In this document: one piece after another, positions 42,207 to 50,932 of the stretch
How the letters are laid out: each line of letters begins with the position of its first letter
How positions within the stretch are numbered: position 1 is the stretch's first letter
Assembly: GCF_017316305.2 (NCBI RefSeq)
Contig: NZ_CP147250.1
Location: 1,260,001 to 1,324,000 of the forward strand
DNA from: Enterococcus sp. DIV1094
Lineage (GTDB): Bacteria; Bacillota; Bacilli; Lactobacillales; Enterococcaceae
Reading direction: 5' to 3'
Length of the DNA: 64,000 nt
The notes under the pieces: model-generated
Seen by the model: only the letters and a program-made list of their open reading frames with translations
What the model was told of the DNA's origin: nothing
The model's database searches: none
Position numbers and translations under genes: made by a program

Positions 42207-43127
42207 TTATCGTTTTGACAAGTAAGAGGGGTGATTCTCTATCGAGGTTCTTTCTAAAGTTTTGTGACATTTTTGAGTAAAGATTGCTTGGATTTCTTTT
42301 TCAACTTCTGGATAGAAGTAAAAGTTTTTTGATTCACTATTTTTATAAAGATAAAAATGAATGGTCGGAAATGTTGGTAAAGAGACAAAACAAACGGGTT
42401 CAATGGTTAAGAGTTCTTGTGCAAAGGGATTGACTAATAACATTCCTTTGCCTTCTGTGATCATCTTCATTGCCCCTAAGCTATCTGGACAAACGATATA
42501 TTTTGGTTCGCTCGTCAGCTGTTGTGCTACTTTTTTTGTGATCACTTGATGTTCGACATGATCGAGTAAAAAGATAAAAGGTAATTCTTCAAGTATCTCC
42601 GTGGACAATGCACCATCTGGTTTTAGTAAATATTCACTGACTGCTACTTTGAGTTCTAAAGTTGCCAACCTTGTTTGAACAAATTTCGGGTGATCTAAGG
42701 TGGCAGAAGTAATCGCAAAATCGATTTCTTTCTGGCTTAGTTTATTCAATAAGTCCAATGAAGGAACATAGCGGTAGTCGATCGTAAAGCTTTGATGATG
42801 AGTTGGATACTTGTCTGCTTCAAAGATAAACGATGCATCACTTGTGCCAACACGCAAAGAAGGATAGTCCACTGATTCATTTAATGAGATATTCAATTTC
42901 TTCGCTTCCGACAAAATCAATTCTACGGAAGGAAGAATCGATTTCCCATGGCTACTCAACTTGATTTTTTTGCCATGACGTTCGAATAGTTCAGTCCCGA
43001 TTTCTTGTTCTAAACTTTTTAACGAACTACTTAATGAGGAAATACTGACATGGAGCTCTTTTGAAGCTTGTGAAAGACTATTGAAACGGGCAATCATATA
43101 GAAATACTCTAATTTTTCGATCGACAT
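42207..43127 (-). CDS. LysR-family transcriptional regulator
   Basis: 306 residues. The N-terminal winged HTH is standard (FYMIARFNSLSQASKELHVSISSLSSSLKSLEQEIGTELF), followed by a periplasmic-binding-protein-like effector domain (about 90-295; FAITSATLDHP, PDSLGAMKMI). AGGAGG precedes ATG 43127. There is no adjacent divergent operon to reveal its target: the next gene on the other strand begins nearly 700 bp away. Effector unknown. Confidence 0.9.
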   Translation of the reverse strand: MSIEKLEYFYMIARFNSLSQASKELHVSISSLSSSLKSLEQEIGTELFERHGKKIKLSSHGKSILPSVELILSEAKKLNISLNESVDYPSLRVGTSDASFIFEADKYPTHHQSFTIDYRYVPSLDLLNKLSQKEIDFAITSATLDHPKFVQTRLATLELKVAVSEYLLKPDGALSTEILEELPFIFLLDHVEHQVITKKVAQQLTSEPKYIVCPDSLGAMKMITEGKGMLLVNPFAQELLTIEPVCFVSLPTFPTIHFYLYKNSESKNFYFYPEVEKEIQAIFTQKCHKTLERTSIENHPSYLSKR

Positions 43128-43813
43128 ACACCTATGCCTCCTTTAACATTTTATTCTCCCCCTAAATTTCTCATGCGCCTTTTTAAAAAACAAGGGTTAT
43201 ATAGCAGGGCGCATAGAGATTAAACATTCCTTAATAAATGTGAAACGAATCACTATTACTTTTAATAGGAAATGAAACATGACAGTTTTATCGGTTGCTA
43301 GTTGATTTTTATGCGAGTCAATGATTTATAGACTCTTGATCGAAGGCTAGTGATTGATAGGTTGCAATGGATGAAGTGAATCTCAACTAGGAAAGGGAAT
43401 CAACACACCTAGGAAAGCAAAAGAATGTGGAATAAGACACGCTTACTTAAAGCGGTTTTCTACTGATTTTTTGGTGGCGTGAGGTTTACTGACAACATAA
43501 AAAAGCCTCCTTAATACATAAAGGGCGGCGTACTCAAATAAACATTGGATAGTGTAATTTGCAATTGTAAGGCGCAATTGTAATCACGTTAATTGAGCTT
43601 TGGCTTTCTGAGACGTAAGAAACAAGTTCTAGTTATCTTGGAAAAGCCTTAATCCGACAATCCCTGCTTTACTCGTTACTGTCTCTCGACATTTCCGAGC
43701 GATAACCTATGTTCTTCAGAGTAACCTCACCTAATATGATTATTTTTTCATCCATATCATAAAGGGCAGTGGAAGTAATAGTCAATCATGCGCGTTTCAT
43801 GAATAGAGATATC
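43128..43813. other. Long non-coding stretch
   Basis: About 690 bp, with no ORF supported by a ribosome-binding site. A short direct repeat GCAATTGTAA occurs twice at about 43560-43584. I see no riboswitch-like or transposon-like structure. Confidence 0.4.
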
Positions 43814-43936
43814 ATGGAGATATTTGTCTTCTTAAAAACGATAATAGTAGGGTTTATGGGACTTCTATTGATATTTTCTCTACTTTCACGAAACAGATTA
43901 CGCAAATACCGAAAAAGGAGAAGAGTGAGCAGCTAA
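43814..43936 (+). CDS. Candidate 40-residue membrane peptide
   Basis: MEIFVFLKTIIVGFMGLL and following residues make one hydrophobic segment (about 3-25); the tail is strongly basic (NRLRKYRKRRRVSS). A single span with positive inside-facing tail is typical of small membrane proteins or toxin-like peptides. The ribosome-binding site is weak (AGAGAT), so expression is uncertain. No antisense RNA or antitoxin partner is evident. It precedes the RsmC-like methyltransferase by 256 bp, with an inverted repeat between them. Confidence 0.35.
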   Translation: MEIFVFLKTIIVGFMGLLLIFSLLSRNRLRKYRKRRRVSS

Positions 43937-44023
43937 GAAAAGTTTTTTCTTCCGTATCGCGATTAAATGGTTTTATTTATAAAAGAAAACCGAAGAAAAG
44001 GTGTTCCAGAAGCAACTCCTTCG

Positions 44024-44083
44024 GAAATAAGCCAGGAAACCCAAAAATTTGAAGAACAATTTTCGGGTTTCCTGGCTTATTTC
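44024..44083. repeat. Perfect 19-bp inverted repeat without T-run
   Basis: The left arm (44024-44042, GAAATAAGCCAGGAAACCC) and right arm (44065-44083) are exact reverse complements around a 22-nt loop; CTTCG/CGAAG-like bases extend it outward. No poly-T follows on either side, so it is not a standard terminator. It spans an overlapping 89-codon ORF that I regard as spurious. Confidence 0.8.
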
Positions 44084-44192
44084 TCGAAGCTGGACACTTC
44101 TGTCACACCCTCGAAGAAACACAATTTCGCTTGCACCTTCTCAAGGAACACGATAGACTATGAACATCTAATAGATGAGAAGGATGGAAACT

Positions 44193-44798
44193 ATGACGAA
44201 TCATTATTATTCCGAACACCCAGAGACTGCTCATGAGTTTGATGAATGGTCATTTGAGTTAAGAGGAAAAAACTTTCAGTTCGTAACAGACTCGGGCGTG
44301 TTTTCACGTGAAACAGTCGACTATGGCTCACGCGTATTGATTGATGCCTTTGAATGGACGCAGTTACCTGAAGGCAAAATTTTGGATGTTGGTTGTGGCT
44401 ATGGTCCAATCGGGCTTTCTCTTGCATATGCGAGTGAACGTTTTGTGGAGATGGTAGACATCAATGCTCGAGCGGTGGACTTAGCACAAGGAAATGCGAA
44501 GCGCAATCAAATCAAAAATGTAGCGATCTACCAGTCAAACATTTATGATGAGGTGGCAGAAACAGACTATGCTGCAATCGTCAGCAATCCGCCGATCCGT
44601 GCAGGCAAAAAAGTCGTACATGAAATCCTGACTGGTGCCTATGCCCGTTTGCGTACAGGTGGTACTTTAACGATCGTCATTCAGAAAAAACAAGGCGCAC
44701 CTAGCGCGCAAAAGAAAATGCAGGAAACATTTGGTAACGCAGAAATCGTGATCAAAGATAAAGGATATTATATTATCCGAAGCGTGAAAGAAGATTAA
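44193..44798 (+). CDS. RsmC-like class I SAM methyltransferase
   Basis: 201 residues. LDVGCGYGPIGLSLA is motif I, and SNPPIRAGKKVVH contains the NPP catalytic motif of N-methyltransferases acting on guanine or adenine in rRNA (RsmC/RlmG group; the short single-domain form common in Firmicutes). It probably methylates 16S rRNA, but the position is not proven. Start ATG 44193 has AAGGATGG upstream and gives the usual MTNHYYSEHPE-type N-terminus; ATG 44175 is the alternative. A terminator follows at 44813. Confidence 0.88.
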   Translation: MTNHYYSEHPETAHEFDEWSFELRGKNFQFVTDSGVFSRETVDYGSRVLIDAFEWTQLPEGKILDVGCGYGPIGLSLAYASERFVEMVDINARAVDLAQGNAKRNQIKNVAIYQSNIYDEVAETDYAAIVSNPPIRAGKKVVHEILTGAYARLRTGGTLTIVIQKKQGAPSAQKKMQETFGNAEIVIKDKGYYIIRSVKED

Positions 44799-44812
44799 AA
44801 ATAATCGCATAA

Positions 44813-44866
44813 AAACAAAGAAACAGTCAAAGGAATGAGTAGTCATTTCTTTGGCTGTTTTGTTTA
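44813..44866. terminator. Rho-independent terminator
   Basis: AACAAAGAAACAGTCAAAG pairs with CTTTGGCTGTTTTGTT (small mismatches), then a T-rich stretch. It follows the RsmC-like gene by about 15 bases. Confidence 0.82.
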
Positions 44867-45256
44867 TTCTTACAGGAAGCTGGTAAATGGGTATGTGAGA
44901 GGAACTAGAATACAAAGAAAGTAAAAAACAAGAAACAAAAAATAAAAAATATGGAAATAAAATAACTTGCTTATGAGTTTTTGTCGTTTTAAAATTAACT
45001 TGAAAAAAGATATTATATTTGAGTTTTGCTTCTTTTAAAATAACAAATTATCGTTGTTGGGATAGGTGCTTGATTATGGACACCGTGCAAACGACAGGTG
45101 AATGGCGCTCAAAATCGAAATCTAAAGAGCAATTTCAAGGGTGTTTGTGGGGCTAGGATGCGTATGCTGGAGTTTTTATAATGATAAAAATATGTTAACC
45201 ATTTTTTGAGAGTTACAGCGGGAAGTTAGTTAAGAAGTAATGGAGGAGGAAAGAGA
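44867..45256. other. Non-coding region before the three-paralogue cluster
   Basis: About 390 bp without ORFs. A TATAAT (45177-45182) could be the -10 of the cluster promoter, but no matching -35 is visible. Confidence 0.35.
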
Positions 45257-45841
45257 ATGGAGTTTTTAAACGAAGAAGAAATGGAAAAACTTATCCATAA
45301 ATGGAGCAATAGAATGGGAAAGTACCAAATTCTATATTTGGATCATGCTTTTTTTCGTGTGACGAATTATCAAGAAGAAGAGAGTCATAAACAAGCAATT
45401 TTGCAATTTTTGAATAATAAGGATCATCATTCCTACAAAAAAGATAGCCGTTCAACAAATAATATCATTTTCAGCGAACTTTTATCATTTGATCACCTAG
45501 AGCAGTACCCGATTTTAGTCAATCCTGCGTTGATGCGAGGATCTAACCTTAGCTACAGCGATTTTTTTGGTGATTATGGACATTATACTCATGGTTTTCT
45601 TTATGGTAGAGGGGATCGTTCTAGTGAAGAGAAGGATTTTTATCGCTTAAATAAAGAATTATTTCCAGAACAAGAGCGCTTAGTTATTAGAGAATGGAAT
45701 GATGATTGGTCGACATTTTTTTGTATGGGTAGAAGGCATAAAGGAAATCGCTTATTCACAGTATACGATCCACAACAAAAACGTATAACTGTCATTTACA
45801 TTCCGCTAGTAGAGGAGGAGCCATATGAAATTATTGGATAA
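45257..45841 (+). CDS. Paralogue 1 of an unrecognised ~190-residue family
   Basis: 194 residues, no signal peptide or membrane segment. It shares with the next two genes the order: LDHAFFRVTNYQEEESHKQA near residue 30, a middle NPALMRGSNLSYSDFF, then LNKELFPEQERLVIREWNDDWSTFF and the C-terminal YDPQQKRITVIY. The W-N-D-x-W-S motif is the most conserved part. Strong ribosome-binding site GGAGGAGG. This is the most divergent copy (it lacks the SHRKAALEF block). Three tandem cytoplasmic paralogues in one transcript recall immunity-gene arrays, but I see no toxin gene nearby and name no function. Confidence 0.6.
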   Translation: MEFLNEEEMEKLIHKWSNRMGKYQILYLDHAFFRVTNYQEEESHKQAILQFLNNKDHHSYKKDSRSTNNIIFSELLSFDHLEQYPILVNPALMRGSNLSYSDFFGDYGHYTHGFLYGRGDRSSEEKDFYRLNKELFPEQERLVIREWNDDWSTFFCMGRRHKGNRLFTVYDPQQKRITVIYIPLVEEEPYEIIG

Positions 45842-46391
45842 GGAGACGAATCGCTTTGTATTGACCATGGTTGAAAAAAATATTTGGATGAAAGATGTAG
45901 CGATCAACTATGTATTTTTCCAAGAAAAGAATCATCAAGGATACGAAAGCCATAGAAAAGCAGCTCTGGCATTTGTTACATCCATCAATGAGAGACGAGG
46001 GCATGATCGAATTGAGTATACAGATAAACTTGATTTCCCAGTCAATATAACAGCACCTTATTCCATAAATCCTAATGTAATGGAAGCCAAAAGGATTCCA
46101 TTTGATGCTTTTTTTTCTACATATAGTAACTTGAAAGGTCAATATATTTCAGATTATGCCTACGCTTTTTTTAAAATTCCTTTTTTCTATAGAGGAGGCA
46201 AGAAAGATTTCATTGAACTAAATGATTACTTGTTTCCTAGGAAAGAAACATTAGTCATTTACCAATGGAACAACATATGGTCAGATTATTTTGCTTATGG
46301 AAAACATTCCGAAAAAGGAGCGTATCTGTGGACGATTTATGATCCAACAAGAAAAAGATTTACGGTATGTGGGGCATCGAGGTTAAAATGA
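45825..46391 (+). CDS. Paralogue 2 of the same family
   Basis: 188 residues. It starts MKLLDKETNRFVLTM, 17 bp inside the end of paralogue 1, with GAGGAGG upstream, so translation is coupled. Conserved blocks: NYVFFQEKNHQGYESHRKAAL (about residue 30), NPNVMEAKRIPFDAFFSTY (about 88), LNDYLFPRKETLVIYQWNNIWSDYF (about 130-155) and TIYDPTRKRFTV near the end. The acidic D of WNDxW is N here. Like its neighbours it has no recognised domain. Confidence 0.6.
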   Translation: MKLLDKETNRFVLTMVEKNIWMKDVAINYVFFQEKNHQGYESHRKAALAFVTSINERRGHDRIEYTDKLDFPVNITAPYSINPNVMEAKRIPFDAFFSTYSNLKGQYISDYAYAFFKIPFFYRGGKKDFIELNDYLFPRKETLVIYQWNNIWSDYFAYGKHSEKGAYLWTIYDPTRKRFTVCGASRLK

Positions 46392-46405
46392 ATGAGGAGG
46401 AACAA

Positions 46406-46987
46406 ATGAAATATTTAAAAGAGGAGACGTGTCAGTTTGAAAAGAAGCTTTGTTCAAAAAAATTTCCAAGATCTAGGCTTGGGCTCGATTATGTTTTTTT
46501 TGAAGAAACAGATTATCGTGGATATTCCAGTCATCGTAAAGCTGCCCTCGAATTCATCAAAGTGAAGAATGATGAAAGAGGTGTTCCAGGGATTCTCTAT
46601 ACAGATTTACGTTACTTTGATGATTTACCTATCATACACGATCCGATCAAATTGATATATGCAGTGAATCCAGAGTTAATGTATGGGAAACCGATAGAGG
46701 CAGATGCTTTCTTTTCAGTTGAAAAAACAGATAAAAACAACTATGTTTCTGGTTACGCTCAAACATTTCTTGATTCTCTGTATTCTAATATTGGGGATGA
46801 AGCAGATTTTCTTTTTTGGAATGATGTATTATTCCCTGATAAAACTGCGTTAACGATATACAAGTGGAATGATAATTGGTCGAATTATTTTTCTGCGGGT
46901 AGGGAATGGATGGGTACTTTCTTTTGGACAATTTATGACATTACATCAAATAAACTGATTGTTATCGGTTGTTCTTTGACCGATTAA
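46406..46987 (+). CDS. Paralogue 3 of the same family
   Basis: 193 residues. Start ATG 46406 has AGGAGG 6 bases upstream and gives MKYLKEETCQFEKKL, aligned with the start of paralogue 2; ATG 46388 would overlap the previous stop but adds an unaligned stretch. Conserved blocks: DYVFFEETDYRGYSSHRKAA, NPELMYGKPIEADAFFSVE, WNDVLFPDKTALTIYKW with WNDNWSNYFSAGRE, and TIYDITSNKLIVIG. A terminator at 47003 closes the cluster. Function unknown. Confidence 0.6.
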   Translation: MKYLKEETCQFEKKLCSKKFPRSRLGLDYVFFEETDYRGYSSHRKAALEFIKVKNDERGVPGILYTDLRYFDDLPIIHDPIKLIYAVNPELMYGKPIEADAFFSVEKTDKNNYVSGYAQTFLDSLYSNIGDEADFLFWNDVLFPDKTALTIYKWNDNWSNYFSAGREWMGTFFWTIYDITSNKLIVIGCSLTD

Positions 46988-47319
46988 GTGTACCAGGATG
47001 TCAAAACACCAATTAGCTCAGAAATATTGAGTTTAATTGGTGTTTTATTGTATGGTTACAATTTGCAAAAGGGTGTGTGGGCCAGTGTGCATGATTCGCA
47101 CCTATATCAAGTGGTTGAGTCATTGGAGGAAGGCAAATAAAGTTAACTGACGGAAAGTGAGAGGTAACCTTGAAAAAGAACACGTCGTTTATCAAGTTTA
47201 CCTAGCAAATAGTTATAGGTTACTGATTTACTTTTGGACAAGCCCTTTTTTCCTCTATCCATTTCGAAAACCATTTGGTACACTGTTAAGGAATTTACAT
47301 ATAAAAAGGGGGAACAAAG
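46988..47319. other. Intergenic region with terminator and regulator promoter
   Basis: 330 bp: the cluster terminator at 47003-47048 and then sequence upstream of the LacI-family gene. No convincing ORF was seen. Confidence 0.4.
47003..47048 (+). terminator. Terminator of the three-paralogue cluster
   Basis: AAAACACCAATTA pairs with TAATTGGTGTTTT, with an inner CTCA/TGAG stem, then TATTG. Confidence 0.88.
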
Positions 47320-48336
47320 GTGAAACTGACAATTCGGGATATTGCTGAGATGGCGGGGGTTTCAGTGACGACTGTGTCACAAATCTTAAACAATAAAGGT
47401 AGTCGTTTTAGTGAAAAGACACGAAAAAAAGTATTAGCGATCGTGAACGAGCATCATTATAAACCAGATTATTTTGCTTCTAATGTGATCAATCGTCACT
47501 CAAAAACAATTGGCATGATCGTGCCAGATGTGACGGATTTCTTCTTTTCAAAAGTGATCGAAGGAGTCGAAAGCTATTTGAATCCACTTGGATATGTCAT
47601 CATTCTTTGTAACTCCAGACATAGTCAAGAAAATGAGTTGAAATACTTGAGAGAGCTTTCTCATCGAGCGGTGGATGGCTTGTTACTGGCTACGCCAAAT
47701 GTGTTGCCCCAAGAGTATGCACTGGATAGTGGTTTTTATAACAATATGCCGATCATCCTGATCGATCGTGGATTGAATCGTCGGGATAATGGTCGTTTGA
47801 TCGTGAAAGAATATGAAGGCGCTTATCAAGCAGTCTCATTGTTGATCAAAAACGGTCATACGAAAATTGGTATGCTAAAGGAAACAACTGGGTATTATCA
47901 ATTAGAGGAGCGATTTAACGGTTATCGTCATGCGCTGAAAGATCATGAGTTAGCGTTTAACGGGAAGTTTGTCGAAGAAGGCGACCTGACTGTTCAAGGT
48001 GGATATGAAGCAAGTAAGCGTTTGTTACGTCACAAAGATGTAACGGCGGTATTTTGTGGGAACGATGCAATGGCAATCGGTTGTTACCAAGCCATCCATG
48101 AGATGGGCAAGCGTATTCCAGAAGATATTTCAGTGATTGGCTTTGATGGATTAAAATTGTCTGAGTATATGATCCCTAAGCTGACAACGGTCAAACAACC
48201 AAGTTTTGATATCGGTTTTTATGCGGCTCGCTTTTTGATTGATACGATTGAATTTCCACAAAGAAAAGTTCCGAACAAAGTATTCGAAACAAAATTAATT
48301 ATTCGTGAGAGCGTAAAAACATTGACAAAGGTCTAG
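47320..48336 (+). CDS. LacI-family regulator of the nucleoside operon
   Basis: 338 residues. The N-terminal HTH and hinge are standard ([23 protein letters not shown]), followed by a periplasmic-binding-like sensor ([43 protein letters not shown]). Start GTG 47320 has a GGGGGAACAAAG region upstream. It precedes pdp-deoC-cdd in the same direction, and a perfect 16-bp palindrome (48398-48413) plus a cre-like box lie in between, so it probably represses the salvage operon. The effector could be a nucleoside or deoxyribose phosphate, or, from similarity to RbsR, ribose. Confidence 0.87.
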   Translation: MKLTIRDIAEMAGVSVTTVSQILNNKGSRFSEKTRKKVLAIVNEHHYKPDYFASNVINRHSKTIGMIVPDVTDFFFSKVIEGVESYLNPLGYVIILCNSRHSQENELKYLRELSHRAVDGLLLATPNVLPQEYALDSGFYNNMPIILIDRGLNRRDNGRLIVKEYEGAYQAVSLLIKNGHTKIGMLKETTGYYQLEERFNGYRHALKDHELAFNGKFVEEGDLTVQGGYEASKRLLRHKDVTAVFCGNDAMAIGCYQAIHEMGKRIPEDISVIGFDGLKLSEYMIPKLTTVKQPSFDIGFYAARFLIDTIEFPQRKVPNKVFETKLIIRESVKTLTKV

Positions 48337-48355
48337 TTGGGCGTTATATTGCTTA

Positions 48356-48369
48356 TGTAAGTGTTTACA
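48356..48369. promoter_or_regulatory. cre-like site
   Basis: TGTAAGTGTTTACA matches the catabolite-response consensus at 13 of 14 positions (T for C in the central CG). It is 52 bp upstream of the pdp promoter candidate. Confidence 0.5.
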
Positions 48370-48397
48370 AAGCTGGTAAGATACAATGCGAGAAACT

Positions 48398-48413
48398 AGT
48401 AAACCGGTTTACT
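48398..48413. promoter_or_regulatory. Candidate LacI-family operator (perfect palindrome)
   Basis: AGTAAACCGGTTTACT is a perfect 16-bp palindrome with the central CG of LacI/GalR operators. It ends 7 bp before the -35 candidate (48421), so the upstream regulator would act on pdp from here. Confidence 0.65.
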
Positions 48414-48420
48414 AAAGTGG

Positions 48421-48448
48421 TTTACCTTTTCCGAATTTCCTGTATAAT
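48421..48448 (+). promoter_or_regulatory. Candidate promoter of the nucleoside operon
   Basis: TTTACC, a 16-bp spacer and a perfect TATAAT (48443-48448), 28 bp before ATG 48477. The -35 is weak, as expected for a regulated promoter. Confidence 0.55.
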
Positions 48449-48476
48449 ACCGAATGAAGACGAGGAGGATTACGTC

Positions 48477-49778
48477 ATGCGGATGGTCGATTTGATTGAA
48501 AAAAAGAGAGATGGGCACCAGTTATCTAAGGAAGAAATCTCGTACATTATCACGAATTACACAAATGATAAAATCCCTGATTATCAAATCAGTGCATTAT
48601 TGATGGCTATCTTTTATCAAGATATGACCGATGAAGAAATTACTGAGCTAACATTAGCAATCGCTCATTCTGGCGATGTGATCGATTTAAGTTCATTAGA
48701 AGGAATAAAAGTCGACAAACATTCTACCGGAGGCGTGGGAGATACTACTACATTGATCTTAGCACCTTTAGTAGCAAGTGTTGGCGCCACAGTGGCAAAA
48801 ATGTCAGGACGTGGGCTTGGTTATACAGGCGGTACATTAGACAAATTGGAAGCTATTCCTGGATTTCGTATCGAGCTGTCTGACGAAGAATTTATACGTA
48901 CGGTGAATGAAAGCAAAGTCGCTGTCATTGGGCAATCAGGTAATCTTGCTCCAGCAGATAAAAAATTATATGCCTTGCGTGATGTGACCGCAACGGTTAA
49001 CTCGATCCCATTGATCGCTAGCTCGATCATGAGTAAGAAAATTGCTGCGGGTGCGGATGCGATCGTGTTGGATGTGACTACAGGTGACGGTGCCTTCATG
49101 AAAAATATTGATGATGCGAGACGTTTGGCGAAGACCATGACAAGAATCGGCAAGTTGGCGGATCGCCAAACAGTGGCAGTGATTTCTGATATGTCTGAAC
49201 CGTTGGGCGAAGCAATCGGCAATAGCTTAGAAGTCGTTGAAGCAATCGAGACACTTCAGGGGAACGGACCGGAAGATTTAGTCGAAATGTGCTATGCTTT
49301 AGGTAGTCAAATGGTTGTGCTAGCAGGTAAAGCAACAACGATCGAAGAGGCACGTGCGTTGCTTAAAGAAGCGCTTGAATCTGGAAAAGCTTTGGCGAAA
49401 TTCAAAGAGATGATCAAAAACCAAGGGGGAGACCCGACGATCGTCGATCAACCAGAACGTTTGTTGACTGCTCGTTATACCTATGAATTGCCGGCAAAAG
49501 CGTCAGGTGTCGTTACAAAAATCGTAGCGAACGAATTAGGGATCGCGGCAATGATGCTTGGTGCAGGACGTAAAACGAAAGAAGACTCGATCGACCATGC
49601 TGTAGGGTTGCGATTGAATAAAAAAATCGGCGACAAGATAGAAGAAGGGGAATCCTTATTGACGATCTACAGTAATGAAGAAGAAATCTCTTCAGTGATC
49701 GACTTATTATATAAAAATATTGAAATTGGAAATAAGGCTGAGAAGCCAATATTGATACACGACATTATCACAGAGTAG
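48477..49778 (+). CDS. pdp: Pyrimidine-nucleoside phosphorylase
   Basis: 433 residues. The family signature [13 protein letters not shown] (phosphate-binding) and [18 protein letters not shown] are present, and [22 protein letters not shown] is the pyrimidine-site region. The enzyme cleaves uridine, deoxyuridine and thymidine to base plus (deoxy)ribose 1-phosphate. ATG 48477 has GAGGAGG upstream; the open frame extends to 48417 without support. It leads an operon with deoC (14 bp downstream) and cdd, all acting on the released sugar and bases. Confidence 0.95.
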   Translation: MRMVDLIEKKRDGHQLSKEEISYIITNYTNDKIPDYQISALLMAIFYQDMTDEEITELTLAIAHSGDVIDLSSLEGIKVDKHSTGGVGDTTTLILAPLVASVGATVAKMSGRGLGYTGGTLDKLEAIPGFRIELSDEEFIRTVNESKVAVIGQSGNLAPADKKLYALRDVTATVNSIPLIASSIMSKKIAAGADAIVLDVTTGDGAFMKNIDDARRLAKTMTRIGKLADRQTVAVISDMSEPLGEAIGNSLEVVEAIETLQGNGPEDLVEMCYALGSQMVVLAGKATTIEEARALLKEALESGKALAKFKEMIKNQGGDPTIVDQPERLLTARYTYELPAKASGVVTKIVANELGIAAMMLGAGRKTKEDSIDHAVGLRLNKKIGDKIEEGESLLTIYSNEEEISSVIDLLYKNIEIGNKAEKPILIHDIITE

Positions 49779-49791
49779 AAGGAGAAGAGAC

Positions 49792-50454
49792 ATGGAATTA
49801 AATCGAATGATCGACCACACAATTCTAAAAGCAGATGCTACAAAGGCTGATGTAATGCGTATTATTGAGGAAGCAAAAAAACATCATTTCTATTCAGTAT
49901 GTATTAATCCAACATGGGTTGCCTTAGCAAAAGAAGAATTAAAAGGTGAGCCAGTTGCCGTTTGTACCGTAATCGGTTTTCCTTTGGGAGCGAACACAGC
50001 TGAAACAAAGGCATTTGAAACAGCGAATGCGATTGAAAATGGTGCGGATGAAGTAGATATGGTCATCAATATCGGTGCATTGAAATCTGAGCAAGACGAT
50101 GTCGTGAAAAAGGATATCGAAGCAGTAGTTGAAGCAGCAAAAGATCGCGCGTTAGTGAAAGTGATTATCGAAACAGCATTGTTGGAACAAGCAGAGATCA
50201 TCAAAGCTTGCGAATTGGCGAAAGCTGCGGGCGCTGATTTTGTGAAGACTTCTACTGGGTTCTCAACAGGTGGAGCAAGAGTGGAAGATATTCGCTTGAT
50301 GCGTGAAACGGTTGGGCCAGAGATGGGTGTCAAAGCTTCTGGCGGTATCCATAATGAAGCGGAAGCTGTTGCGATGGTCGAAGCTGGTGCGACAAGAATC
50401 GGCACAAGTGCAGGTGTAGCAATCATGTCCGGTTCAACTGGCGAAGGCTATTAA
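49792..50454 (+). CDS. deoC: Deoxyribose-phosphate aldolase
   Basis: 220 residues, the usual length. The Schiff-base lysine lies in [13 protein letters not shown] (about residue 152) and a second conserved lysine in [18 protein letters not shown] is the N-terminal motif. It splits 2-deoxyribose 5-phosphate to glyceraldehyde 3-phosphate and acetaldehyde. Translated from AAGGAGAAGAG just before ATG 49792, 14 bp after pdp. Confidence 0.95.
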   Translation: MELNRMIDHTILKADATKADVMRIIEEAKKHHFYSVCINPTWVALAKEELKGEPVAVCTVIGFPLGANTAETKAFETANAIENGADEVDMVINIGALKSEQDDVVKKDIEAVVEAAKDRALVKVIIETALLEQAEIIKACELAKAAGADFVKTSTGFSTGGARVEDIRLMRETVGPEMGVKASGGIHNEAEAVAMVEAGATRIGTSAGVAIMSGSTGEGY

Positions 50455-50471
50455 TTTCTAAGGAGAAAAAG

Positions 50472-50870
50472 ATGTCAGAAATCAAACAAGAATGGATCGA
50501 TATCGCGATCGACGCTTTGGATAAAGCGTATGTTCCTTACTCCAAATTTCCAGTCGGTGCTTGTTTAGTGACAGCCTCTGGGAAAACCTATCAAGGATTG
50601 AATATCGAAAATGCGTCATTTGGTTTAACGAATTGCGCAGAACGTACCGCATTTTTTAAGGCAGTATCCGAAAAAGAAATGGATTTTGCTCATCTAGTCG
50701 TTGCAGGACACACGCCTGAGCCAATTTCTCCATGTGGCGCCTGTCGCCAAGTCATGGCAGAATTTTGTGACGCAGAGATGCCAGTCACGTTGGTAGGCGA
50801 CCACGGTGTGACGAAAACAATGACCGTGAGAGAGTTATTACCTTACGCATTTTCAGAAAAAGATTTATAA
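50472..50870 (+). CDS. cdd: Cytidine deaminase
   Basis: 132 residues, the short tetrameric type. NCAERTA is the catalytic Glu with a zinc cysteine, and PCGACRQVM holds the other two zinc cysteines. It converts (deoxy)cytidine to (deoxy)uridine, feeding the phosphorylase. It is 17 bp after deoC, with an AAGGAGAAA site. Confidence 0.95.
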   Translation: MSEIKQEWIDIAIDALDKAYVPYSKFPVGACLVTASGKTYQGLNIENASFGLTNCAERTAFFKAVSEKEMDFAHLVVAGHTPEPISPCGACRQVMAEFCDAEMPVTLVGDHGVTKTMTVRELLPYAFSEKDL

Positions 50871-50932
50871 ACTATGTTCAATTCAGTCAGCTGACTGTTG
50901 AAAAAACAACTACTTTAGGGGGCTTTACAGAA

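Noticed and set aside
43967..44236. 89-codon ORF before the RsmC-like gene
   Set aside because: It runs through both arms of the perfect inverted repeat, has no ribosome-binding site and overlaps the real gene in another frame.
49890..50426. 178-codon minus-strand ORF in deoC
   Set aside because: Exactly antisense to a clear deoC gene and low-complexity in Ser/Ala/Thr; no ribosome-binding site.
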